A stretch of DNA of 21,228 nucleotides from JAICIG01 sp035532215 (lineage in GTDB: Bacteria; Planctomycetota; Planctomycetia; Pirellulales; JAICIG01). The notes beneath the pieces are model-generated. The model was not told the DNA's origin, ran no database searches, and was given only the letters and a program-made list of their open reading frames with translations. Positions 14,698 through 21,228 of this stretch are shown here, in pieces. The position numbers and the translations under genes are program-made. The DNA lies in contig DATKRK010000081.1 in NCBI GenBank assembly GCA_035532215.1, positions 1 to 21,228 of the forward strand, written 5' to 3'. Every line of letters begins with the position of its first letter. Position 1 is the stretch's first letter.

Positions 14698-14726
14698 CCT
14701 CACCTAACCTCTCCCAGAGGGAGAGG
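14698..14726. repeat. hairpin repeat CCTCTCCC-AGA-GGGAGAGG
   Basis: This is a second full copy of the element at 10711-10739: CCTCTCCC (14708-14715) with GGGAGAGG (14719-14726), preceded by the same CCCTCACCTAA. It lies just past the 3' end of the FAH-family gene and could slow or end transcription there, though no T-tract follows. Confidence 0.75.
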
Positions 14727-14735
14727 AATTCTCGC

Positions 14736-15596
14736 TCAGCCCTGCACGACCGAATTGACCAGCGTGCCGATCCCGTCGATGCTGATATTGATGATGTCGC
14801 GCGGCCGCAGCGTGAAGTCGTCGCCGGGAACGATGCCCGTGCCGGTCAACAGGCAGGCGCCGTAGCGAAACGTGTTGTCGCGGCCGAGATAGTCGATCAG
14901 GTCTTCGAACGCGCGGGCCATTTGCCCGATGTTCGCCGCGCCCTCGAAGGCGATCGCGTGCTCGCGAATCACTGCCATGTGAATGCCGATCTGCTCGTGC
15001 GGCGGCATGGCGCCCGCGAGCGTGATGCACGGCCCCAGTGCGCACGACTGATCGTAAACTTTGGCCTGCGGCAGATACAGCGGGTTTTCGCCCTCGATGT
15101 CGCGCGAACTCATGTCGTTGCCGATCGTGTAGCCGACCAGCTTCATCTGCGAATTCAGCACGAGGGTCAATTCCGGCTCGGGCACGTTCCACACGGCATC
15201 TTGCCGGATGCGCACCGGCCGATCGGGACCGACCACGCGATAGGCATTTGCTTTGAAAAACAACTCGGGCCGCGGCGCTTCGTAAACTTTGTCGTAAAAG
15301 GCGGCCGCGCCGACCGACTCCTCCATCCGCGCCTTGCGGCTGCGCGTGTAAGTCACGCCGGCGGCCCAGATCTCCTGCCGGTCGACCGGCGGCAACAAGC
15401 TCAGCGCGTGCAGCGGAATCCGCTCGCCCTCCTGATCGAACAGCAATTCGACGAGCGCCGCCGGATCGTCGGCCTCCAAGATATCGGTCAGCGATTGATA
15501 CTGCTCGCCGGTCGAGGCCAGCGGCAAAACCTCTTCGCCTTCCAGTAACCCGACCGATTCTTTCCCCCCAAGGGGCACGTATTTCACCAACTTCAT
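14736..15596 (-). CDS. fumarylacetoacetate hydrolase (FAH) family protein
   Basis: Cytoplasmic metal-dependent enzyme of the FAH superfamily (hydrolases, decarboxylases and dehydratases of keto acids); 286 residues. Expected metal ligands are visible: E140 and E142 in VPEPELTLV, and D161 in GNDMSSRD. 'GVTYTRSRKARMEES' with 'YDKVYEAPRPELFFK' (residues 80-115) recalls the 2-keto-3-deoxy-arabinonate/xylonate dehydratase-like subgroup, suggesting sugar-acid catabolism, but this is inference. The C-terminus has 'GTGIVPGDDFTLRPRDII', the standard FAH strand-turn. The ATG at 15596 has GGAG 6 bases upstream. The gene stands alone on the minus strand, bounded by hairpin repeats on both sides. Confidence 0.9.
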   Translation of the reverse strand: MKLVKYVPLGGKESVGLLEGEEVLPLASTGEQYQSLTDILEADDPAALVELLFDQEGERIPLHALSLLPPVDRQEIWAAGVTYTRSRKARMEESVGAAAFYDKVYEAPRPELFFKANAYRVVGPDRPVRIRQDAVWNVPEPELTLVLNSQMKLVGYTIGNDMSSRDIEGENPLYLPQAKVYDQSCALGPCITLAGAMPPHEQIGIHMAVIREHAIAFEGAANIGQMARAFEDLIDYLGRDNTFRYGACLLTGTGIVPGDDFTLRPRDIINISIDGIGTLVNSVVQG

Positions 15597-15631
15597 TCGC
15601 GACTCCGAGGTTTGCTGGCTAAGTTCCGCAT

Positions 15632-15694
15632 ACCAACCCGAAGCGCAAGCGAGGGAGCGTGGCGAGCATAGCCTCGCTGGCGCTTCGGGTTGGT
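15632..15694. repeat. large hairpin repeat of the planctomycete 'NPKRQRG' type
   Basis: ACCAACCCGAAGCGC (15632-15646) pairs perfectly with GCGCTTCGGGTTGGT (15680-15694). After one A/G mismatch, AGCGAGG (15648-15654) pairs with CCTCGCT (15672-15678), leaving a 17-base loop. Total stem is 22 bp. In translation it gives TNPKRQRG...SLALRVG, a string I recall from many planctomycete false ORFs. It lies between the FAH and RluD genes. Confidence 0.85.
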
Positions 15695-15797
15695 GTTCGA
15701 GCGCGGCCTTGGCAGCCGCGCATCGGGCGATTCTTCGCTAACAGCCGTCGGCGACGCCGCCCGCTCGCCCGTCAATTCTGAGCCGTTCGGCGCCGGC

Positions 15798-16790
15798 TTA
15801 CAAGGCGCGAAATTCGGCCAGCGCCGCCAGCACGCCTTCGAGGTCGGCCGGCAGCGGAGCGACGAACTCCAGCGGCTCGCCCGTTTCCGGATGCGCTAAC
15901 CGCAAGCGATGCGCGTGCAAAGCCTGGCGTTCGAGCAGCAACTCGTCGTCTTCCGCCGGCCGCCGCCGCAGTTCGCCGCGAGTCAGCCGGGCGCGACCGC
16001 CATAGGCCCGGTCGCACAACACCGGGCAGCCGATGCTGGCCAAATGCACGCGAATCTGGTGCGTGCGGCCCGTCTTGGGCGTCACCCGCACGCTGGCGAA
16101 GCCGTCGTATCGATCGAGCACTTCGTAAAAAGTTTGCGCCGGACGGCTGGCCGGATCGTCGCGCCGCACGGCCATTTTTTCGCGGTGGTGCGGGTGTAAG
16201 CCGATCGGCAGATCGACGAGATCGCGATCGAGATTCGGCGAGCCGGCGACGATGGCGAAATACTCTTTGCTCGCCGTGCGGTGCTCGAATTGCAGGGCCA
16301 GGTGCTGGTGCGCCCGGTCGTGCTTGGCGACCACGATCACGCCGCTCGTGTCGCGATCGAGCCGATGGATGATGCCCGGCCGCGTCGGACCGCCCACGTT
16401 GCTCAAGCGGTCGAAGTGGAACTGCAAGGCGCTGGCCAGCGTGCCTTTCCAATGGCCCTTCGCCGGGTGAACGACCATGCCCGGCGGCTTGTTGATCGCG
16501 GCGAGCGATTCGTCTTCATAGAGAATTTCCAGCGGAATCTCTTCGGGCTCGGGCCCGCTGCGCGGCATTTCGGGCAGCACCAGCGAGATCCGATCGCCCG
16601 CGGCGAGATGATGGCTGGCCTTGGTCCGCTTGCCGTTGACCTTGACGCAGGCGGCGTTGATCACGCGGCGCAGGTGCGTCCGGCTATAGGTGGGAAACTG
16701 CCGGGCCAGATACCAATCGAGCCGGCAGCCGGCTTGCTCGGGCGAAACCGTCAACTCGACGGGCTCGGCGGGGAGTTCGGCGCTCGACAT
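15798..16790 (-). CDS. RluD/RluA-family 23S rRNA pseudouridine synthase
   Basis: Converts uridine to pseudouridine in RNA; RluD-type members act on helix 69 of 23S rRNA. The 330-residue protein has an N-terminal S4 RNA-binding domain (about 18-72, CRLDWYLARQF to GDRISLVLPE). The catalytic domain has motif I 'INKPPGMVVHPA' (99-110), the catalytic Asp D145 in GIIHRLDRDTSG, and 'GRTHQIRVHLASIGCPV'. Together the S4 domain and motif set make RluD the best guess, but the target uridine is not certain. The ATG at 16790 is chosen because the S4 domain follows at the usual distance; the frame stays open upstream into the TPR gene, where it is not conserved. No good Shine-Dalgarno is seen. The TPR gene ends 70 bases upstream, so co-transcription is possible. 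Confidence 0.92.
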   Translation of the reverse strand: MSSAELPAEPVELTVSPEQAGCRLDWYLARQFPTYSRTHLRRVINAACVKVNGKRTKASHHLAAGDRISLVLPEMPRSGPEPEEIPLEILYEDESLAAINKPPGMVVHPAKGHWKGTLASALQFHFDRLSNVGGPTRPGIIHRLDRDTSGVIVVAKHDRAHQHLALQFEHRTASKEYFAIVAGSPNLDRDLVDLPIGLHPHHREKMAVRRDDPASRPAQTFYEVLDRYDGFASVRVTPKTGRTHQIRVHLASIGCPVLCDRAYGGRARLTRGELRRRPAEDDELLLERQALHAHRLRLAHPETGEPLEFVAPLPADLEGVLAALAEFRAL

Positions 16791-16860
16791 GCTCGACGAA
16801 TCGTCCCGCCCTCTGACGACGGGCGAAGAAAAAGAGACCCAACGACCTTGCAATCGACTG

Positions 16861-17853
16861 CTATTCCTTCGACTCGTTCGGCGCGGCGCTCGACTCGTTC
16901 GGCGCGGCGCTGTCCTTGGCAGGCTCGTCGCCTGCTTCTTCCGGCTTGTCCGAAGGGTCGTCGGTCGGGGCCTTGGCGCCCTTCTCCTTGGCGCCCTTCT
17001 CCTCGGCGGCCGGCTCTTCCGCTGTAGGCTTTTCGCTGCCAGCTTTTTCACCGCCGGGTTTTTCAGGACTGGCTTCTTCGGCGCCGGCCTTCTTTTTAGA
17101 TTTCTCGGCGCCCAAATCCTGACCGCCGAACGTCTTCGAATCCAAGCCGATCTGCGGCTGGAAGGGATGCTCTTCGATTTTGCCGAAATCGAAGTCGGGC
17201 GTCTTATCAGGCATCAGCTTGCTGGCGGCGGGCTTGCGCTTGGGCTCTTGTTTGGCGAACCAATCGTAAAAGCTCTTGGTCGTCGCCCGATCGAGATCGG
17301 CAAGACGTCTTTCCGCCTCGGCCGAAAACGCTCCGCCGGGCCATTTCGATTGCAGCGCCTCGTACTGCGCCCGCGCTTGGTCCAGCTCGTTTTGCGACTC
17401 GAATGCTTCGCCCAGTCCGAACGTGGCCCGCTCGGCGAGCAACGACCCGCTGGGGGCGTTTTGCAGCACGTATTCATACGCCTCGACCGCGTCGGTCAAA
17501 GCCTGTTGGCCTTCGGCCCGATCCTCGAACAGCAAATTGACGCCTTCGGAGAGCCGGCGATCGCCCAGCGTCGCACGCGCCCAGAGTCCGGCGGGCGATT
17601 TGGGATTGGCGTCGGCCAGGTCGCGCAACTCGTCAACCGTTTCCTGCGTGCGAGCCTGGAAGTATTGATCCCAGCCCTGTTCGAGCTTCGCTTCCGATTT
17701 TCGCGACCAGTAGATCGCGGCGAAGACCAGCACGATCGCGGCCAAGACCGTGGCCCAAATCGCCGTCGAATAAGGCTTTAGCTCTTCGAGCTTGTCGCCG
17801 ATCCAGTCGGCGAGATCATTCGTGGCCAGCTCGTGCCGGCGTTCGGTCTTCAT
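16861..17853 (-). CDS. YfgM-like TPR membrane protein with acidic tail
   Basis: The 330-residue protein has a short cytoplasmic N-terminus, one membrane span (about 31-49, AIWATVLAAIVLVFAAIYW), then TPR-like helical pairs to about residue 210 (such as 'QALTDAVEAYEYVLQNAP' and 'GEAFESQNELDQARAQYEAL'). This layout matches YfgM/TPR_21 proteins, which in enterobacteria associate with the SecYEG translocon and periplasmic chaperones; the role here is inferred. The last ~90 residues are low-complexity Glu/Lys/Ala/Pro with short repeats (EKGAKEKGAK; APNESSAAPNES). The ATG at 17853 has AAGG 7 bases upstream and follows an in-frame ATG at 17898, which is less likely. The RluD-type gene lies downstream. 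Confidence 0.8.
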   Translation of the reverse strand: MKTERRHELATNDLADWIGDKLEELKPYSTAIWATVLAAIVLVFAAIYWSRKSEAKLEQGWDQYFQARTQETVDELRDLADANPKSPAGLWARATLGDRRLSEGVNLLFEDRAEGQQALTDAVEAYEYVLQNAPSGSLLAERATFGLGEAFESQNELDQARAQYEALQSKWPGGAFSAEAERRLADLDRATTKSFYDWFAKQEPKRKPAASKLMPDKTPDFDFGKIEEHPFQPQIGLDSKTFGGQDLGAEKSKKKAGAEEASPEKPGGEKAGSEKPTAEEPAAEEKGAKEKGAKAPTDDPSDKPEEAGDEPAKDSAAPNESSAAPNESKE

Positions 17854-18000
17854 GAATAGCCTTGCCTGTTTGCAATTCTCGTCTTGGGCAAACCGCAAGT
17901 ATACGACCGTCGCCCCAAACTCGTCAAGGTCTACAACTTACGGCGCGAAAGCGAGATTCCAGGCAGACGCGGTTTCTGCAACGCCCCCGCGAGCCCGCTG

Positions 18001-18690
18001 CTACGAAAGCGTGCCTTTGACGAGATCTTTTTCGATCGTGCCCTGGAACTTCAGCGACAGCGCTTCTTCCCCCGCGCCCAGGCTGAATTCGAACGAGAGC
18101 GACGAACCCTGGCGCTGCGCCCGCTCGATCGGGGCGGCCTCGCCGTCGGGGGCGACTAATGTGCCGCTGAGCTGTCCGTTGCGATCGATGAGCTTCAGGC
18201 TCGATTCGAATTCGTCTCCCTCGCCGGACGCCACGATCAGGCGAAAGACGTTCGTCGTTTCGCGCTGGGCGGCGGCTGCGGCCGGCGCCGGCTTGGCCGC
18301 CGCCACTTTCACGCTGTCCGAAGGAGAAGGCGTCGACTCCTTCTCGGTCTTGTCGTCATCCCAATCCAGAATTTTCGCCGCTTTGTCGCTCTCGCCTTTC
18401 TGCAATTGCTCGAGCACGTTGAGGACCGAAGCGTTCTTCGACAGTTCGCGCGAAATCCGCTCCAGCGTGGCGGCCGGAATCGTCGTGCCGTAGGGGCCGG
18501 GACCGCTATCGAGCAGCTTGCCTTTCTGGTTGAACACGGCCCAGTAAATGGTTCGAGCATGCCGCTTGGCATTGTCGCGAATCTTGTTCGCATCGCGGCC
18601 TTTGGTGCGGTTGCCGTTGATGCGAAACAGATTGGCGCGTTCGAACGTGATCGTCAGCACGTTCCAATCCTTGCCTAACAAAAAGCTCAT
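18001..18690 (-). CDS. hypothetical acidic two-part protein
   Basis: The family was not recognised. The 229-residue protein has no signal peptide or membrane span. The N-terminal part (1-110) is polar and mixed, with 'RTIYWAVFNQKGKLLDSGPGP' and a helical segment 'LERISRELSKNASVLNVLEQ'. An Ala/Pro/Ser linker (about 120-142) follows. The C-terminal part (143-229) alternates strand-like segments (FRLIVASGEGDEFESSLKLI, GQLSGTLVAPDG, LSLKFQGTIEKDLVKGTL), suggesting a small beta-barrel or sandwich. The ATG at 18690 follows AGGAG by 7 bases. It is followed after 147 bases by the TPR gene on the same strand. Base and codon use match the neighbours. Confidence 0.75.
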   Translation of the reverse strand: MSFLLGKDWNVLTITFERANLFRINGNRTKGRDANKIRDNAKRHARTIYWAVFNQKGKLLDSGPGPYGTTIPAATLERISRELSKNASVLNVLEQLQKGESDKAAKILDWDDDKTEKESTPSPSDSVKVAAAKPAPAAAAAQRETTNVFRLIVASGEGDEFESSLKLIDRNGQLSGTLVAPDGEAAPIERAQRQGSSLSFEFSLGAGEEALSLKFQGTIEKDLVKGTLS

Positions 18691-18941
18691 AAACCATCTC
18701 CTGCAACCGGTTTACCATACAGGACACACAAGACGTCTGCAATGCTGCGAGATTTTGCCGATGGGCTTTTGCGAACTATGTTTTTTGACGCCCCGCGCGA
18801 TTGATCCGAACTTGGCGACGCCGGCGGCCCTGGGCCGGCCGATTTCCAGGGTGCGACGCAGGAAGTTCCTCGAAGAGCGCATTTGCGAGCTATACAAGAG
18901 CAGGGGCATCGGCTCGCATCCTCGCTTAACGAAATCGTCCC

Positions 18942-19274
18942 ATGCTCGAGCTCTTCTCCGGCGGTGAACTGTCCTTGCCCGGCTTGCCGACAACCGTCGC
19001 CTTGGCGGCCGTGGCGACGATCGGCTACTTGATCGGGCGCCTGGCGAAGCCCGAGGCGCCTGGCGAACAGCTTCGGCTCGACCTCCAGCGCGCCCTGGGC
19101 GAAACCAGGCAATTGGAACAAATCGCCGACGACGTTCTGGAAGCGACTCGCAGTGCCTTGGCGGAGTGCCGTCGCTTTGCGGTGGCAGTCCGCACCGATT
19201 CGGGCCAACCATCGGACCGCTCTGCGCCGAACGTCTTTTCGACCCCCAGCGAGACGCCGCGTTCTCCTGCCTGA
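18942..19274 (+). CDS. small membrane-anchored coiled-coil protein upstream of the GGDEF gene
   Basis: The 110-residue protein has one hydrophobic span (about 17-33, TTVALAAVATIGYLIGR) followed by a helical, probably coiled-coil segment (LRLDLQRALGETRQLEQIADDVLEATRSAL) and a Ser/Pro-rich tail. The span plus helix resembles the N-terminal signalling region of some planctomycete diguanylate cyclases; that is recollection, not a search. It ends 97 bases before the GGDEF-PilZ gene and is in a different frame, so it is either a separate partner or the detached front of a once longer cyclase. The ATG lacks a clear Shine-Dalgarno. Confidence 0.6.
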   Translation: MLELFSGGELSLPGLPTTVALAAVATIGYLIGRLAKPEAPGEQLRLDLQRALGETRQLEQIADDVLEATRSALAECRRFAVAVRTDSGQPSDRSAPNVFSTPSETPRSPA

Positions 19275-19371
19275 ACGTTTGCAGGACCGTTTTCGGCCCT
19301 GCGGCGGCGGGTGATCTAGACTTGGGCGGCGGGGCGCTTACGTTCTCTCGAATCGCCGCCGGAATCTTCGC

Positions 19372-20586
19372 ATGCACCAGGCCGTCTGGATCGCGGCTTC
19401 GAACTTCGCGCTCGGCGCCCTTGCGCTGCGCTTGATCCAGCTTTGCAGCGCTCGGCGCCCTTTGCGGGCGGGCGCCCTCGCGCCGGCCGATTCGCCGGCC
19501 CCGCTGCACGACGCGCCGCAAAAACTGCCGGCGACCGACGGCGACCGACCCGGCGCCGACGACGCGACGCACGACGAGTCGCCTTGGGGCCCATCGCAGA
19601 ATCCAGAACTGGTTCGCGCCGCGGCGGCGGGCATGTTCGTCGCGAATCGGCGCCTGCAATCCGAATTGGCCGAAGCCCGCGACGAACTCGAGCGGCAGCG
19701 GCAACAGGTCGATTCGCTCGTGGCCGAGGCCCGGACCGATGCGCTCACCGGATTGCCCAATCGCCGCAGTTTCGACGAGGAACTGGGGCGGCGCTTCGAC
19801 CAGTGGCGGCGGAACGAGGTGCCCGTCTCGTTGCTGTTGATCGACATCGACCATTTCAAGTCGATCAACGACCGCTTCGGACATCCGACGGGCGACGCCG
19901 CGCTGCGCTGGACCGCACGAATCGTCCGGGCGGCTCTGCGCGAAATGGACGTGCCCGCCCGTTACGGCGGCGAAGAGTTCGCGGCGATCTTGCCGGGCAC
20001 GCGGTTGGCGGGCGCGTCGAACGTGGCCGAGCGTCTGCGGGCGACCATCGCCGCGCGGACGTTCGAGGAAAACGGCGCCCGGCTTGCCGTCACCGTCAGC
20101 ATCGGAGCATCGACGGCGATGGCCAACGACACTCCCGAGGAGCTCGTCGCGCGAGCCGACGAAGCTCTCTATCAAGCCAAGCGGCACGGCCGCAATCGAG
20201 CCTTTGCCCGTGATCGGAGCGGCTGCGCGCGGATTGAATTCGATCTCAGCGTCGTCCGGCACGAGTACCGCGCGATCCAACACATCGCCCCCTATGATGG
20301 CGCCGCCGACATACCGCCCGACGCGCTGTTTCGCCCGGTCCACTGTGGCGATCTCTCGGAGAAGGGGATTTCCTTCGTCTGCGACGAGGCGCCGGAGTGC
20401 AAGACCTTCGTCGTCCGGCTCGGCGCCCCGCCCAAGGAAAGTCACATGATCGCCGCAGTCGCCAATGTCACGGCCTTGCGCGGCGAAGGGGCCCCGCGCT
20501 TTCGCGTGGGCTGCTCGTTCGTGGCCCGGTTGGACGGCGCGTGCGAGCCGCAGCAAGCCGCCGGCGAACGTGCCACGGCCTGCTGA
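19372..20586 (+). CDS. GGDEF diguanylate cyclase with C-terminal PilZ domain
   Basis: Makes and probably senses cyclic di-GMP. The 404-residue protein has a weakly hydrophobic N-terminus (WIAASNFALGALALRLIQL), a low-complexity linker, and a coiled coil (RRLQSELAEARDELERQRQQ). The GGDEF domain is at about 125-285: 'RTDALTGLPNRRSFDEEL', 'LLIDIDHFKSINDRFGH' and an intact active-site GGEEF at 199-203. The product-inhibition I-site RxxD is R190-E-M-D193. The C-terminal ~110 residues carry both PilZ signatures: RxxxR (R296-HEY-R300) and D-x-S-x-x-G (D327-LSEK-G332). The ATG at 19372 has only a weak GGAA upstream; the frame is closed by a TGA 60 bases before it. No phosphodiesterase gene is in the window. 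Confidence 0.9.
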   Translation: MHQAVWIAASNFALGALALRLIQLCSARRPLRAGALAPADSPAPLHDAPQKLPATDGDRPGADDATHDESPWGPSQNPELVRAAAAGMFVANRRLQSELAEARDELERQRQQVDSLVAEARTDALTGLPNRRSFDEELGRRFDQWRRNEVPVSLLLIDIDHFKSINDRFGHPTGDAALRWTARIVRAALREMDVPARYGGEEFAAILPGTRLAGASNVAERLRATIAARTFEENGARLAVTVSIGASTAMANDTPEELVARADEALYQAKRHGRNRAFARDRSGCARIEFDLSVVRHEYRAIQHIAPYDGAADIPPDALFRPVHCGDLSEKGISFVCDEAPECKTFVVRLGAPPKESHMIAAVANVTALRGEGAPRFRVGCSFVARLDGACEPQQAAGERATAC

Positions 20587-21029
20587 GCGTTGTGGATTGA
20601 ATCGCCTCCAACGTCCCGTTGCACCGGGGTGATATCGCCCCTGACGGGGCTGACGACGGGGCGATTATGTTAGGAGTCCAGGGGCTCGCGCCCCTGGCAA
20701 CAGTCTTTCGTCCCTACGGGACTAAGGCAGATTGCCAGCGACGCTCATTTACCGTCGTCGGAAGAATGTCGGCCGGCCCACGCCGCTCCTTCGCAAAACC
20801 AGCCGCGAAGCGGCGACATAATGTAGCCAGGGGCGCGAGCCCCTGGAAAATTCTGCGTTCAAGAATGGTTGTCAGCCCCGTCAGGGGCGGAACCGAGTTG
20901 AGCTGCAGCCAGGATTGAAAAGCATCCATAACCGGCCGGAGCTAATGGCGAAGCGATTTCGGCGATGATTCGAGTCGAATCTGGCAGGTTGCTTAACCCC
21001 GGCCGCTCAGCCCGCGCGGCGATTGCTCC
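20587..21029. other. gene-free stretch with a nested inverted-repeat element
   Basis: No gene is supported. The inverted-repeat element at 20636-20889 fills most of it; the rest (20890-21029) shows nothing notable. It separates the GGDEF-PilZ gene from a convergent minus-strand gene that runs off the window edge. Confidence 0.6.
20636..20889. repeat. MITE-like element with outer and inner inverted repeats
   Basis: Outer arms of 19 bp are perfect inverted copies: CGCCCCTGACGGGGCTGAC (20636-20654) and its reverse complement at 20871-20889. Inner arms of 20 bp are also perfect: CCAGGGGCTCGCGCCCCTGG (20678-20697) and its reverse complement at 20827-20846. Each inner arm is itself a hairpin (8-bp stem, 4-base loop). 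The left outer arm contains CCCCTGACGGGG, also self-pairing. A further hairpin GTCCC-TAC-GGGAC is at 20710-20722. No ORF worth calling is inside. Confidence 0.8.
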
Positions 21030-21228
21030 TCAGCGCCGATAATTCCACTCGCGCTCGGAATACTTTTCGGCGACGAGTCGCTCGGTCAGTTGCCGGGGCC
21101 AATTCTCAAGCGGCTCGTCGGCCGCCCAGGCGCCGACGATCGCGCGGCGCAAAGCGGCCGCGCCGACCGGCAGGTTCGTGACGAAATCGAGGTGCGAACG
21201 GCGGGCGCGATACTCGGGCTGCCGGGGC
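21030..21228 (-). CDS. C-terminal end of a probable lipoate-protein ligase-like protein (partial)
   Basis: This is the last 65 codons of a minus-strand gene whose start lies beyond the right edge. The segment reads PRQPEYRARRSHLDFVTNLP..., then ALRRAIVGAWAA, then LTERLVAEKYSEREWNYRR and TGA. The 'QPxYR..R.H.DF..NLP' stretch with a final 'L..EKY....WN.RR' resembles the C-terminus of planctomycete lipoate/biotin-type A/B ligase family proteins as I recall them, which would attach lipoate to 2-oxoacid dehydrogenases or the glycine cleavage H protein. The coding nature is well supported by codon use; the family is moderately supported. The catalytic part is outside the window. Confidence 0.6.
   Translation of the reverse strand, partial: PRQPEYRARRSHLDFVTNLPVGAAALRRAIVGAWAADEPLENWPRQLTERLVAEKYSEREWNYRR

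Larger units (their letters stand above)
14265..14735. other. mosaic stretch of repeats and a gene relic
   Basis: No intact gene is supported. It contains, in order, about 245 bases without clear features on the plus strand, a diverged copy of the 92-bp repeat, the last codons of a lost DUF1571 gene, and a CCTCTCCC hairpin repeat. On the minus strand a 38-codon frame runs from inside the repeat (14528) to 14412; its reality is doubtful. Confidence 0.6.

Noticed and set aside
18712..20556. 614-codon minus-strand frame
   Set aside because: It lies opposite the small membrane protein and the GGDEF-PilZ gene, whose motifs are intact; the translation is Arg/Pro/Ala-rich low complexity.

Overview
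The window looks like chromosomal DNA of a planctomycete, probably of the Pirellulales type. This is inferred from GC-rich codon use and from several families typical of that group: a secreted DUF1571 protein, secreted Gfo/Idh/MocA oxidoreductases, short 'SLRTFF' and 'RFSLKTLLL' membrane proteins, a RayT-like HUH transposase, and dispersed hairpin repeats including the 'NPKRQRG' kind. No phage, conjugative or CRISPR genes were seen.

Layout. Positions 1-330 hold a hairpin-rich leader. It is followed by a CzcA/CusA-type heavy-metal RND pump (331-3498) and, 10 bases downstream, a small His/Cys-rich lipoprotein (3509-3946) that probably handles the same metal. A two-way terminator separates these from a minus-strand tRNA-Ser(UGA) and a CobW/P47K-type GTPase gene. 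A 125-bp divergent spacer carrying two near-identical inverted repeats leads to a DegT-type PLP enzyme. Next come csrA (minus, long structured leader), a Nudix hydrolase (plus) and a secreted Gfo/Idh/MocA protein (minus).

The stretch 8.9-14.7 kb is the most accessory part. It has a DUF1571 protein, small planctomycete membrane proteins, a RayT-like transposase flanked by a 92-bp tandem repeat, a secreted protein built from two copies of one module, and a 3' relic of a second DUF1571 gene fused to a third copy of the 92-bp repeat.

From 14.7 to 18.7 kb the genes are on the minus strand: a FAH-family enzyme, an RluD-type pseudouridine synthase, a YfgM-like TPR membrane protein and an unrecognised acidic protein. 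At 18.9-20.6 kb a small membrane/coiled-coil protein precedes a GGDEF-PilZ protein that carries motifs for making, sensing and being inhibited by cyclic di-GMP. A nested inverted-repeat element (20636-20889) and the C-terminus of a probable lipoate-protein ligase-like gene close the window.

No single large undescribed gene system is evident. The strongest leads are the RayT/repeat association, the two-site operator-like repeat in the cobW/degT spacer, the csrA leader, the tandem-CxEH metal lipoprotein, the module-duplicated secreted protein and the nested MITE-like element.
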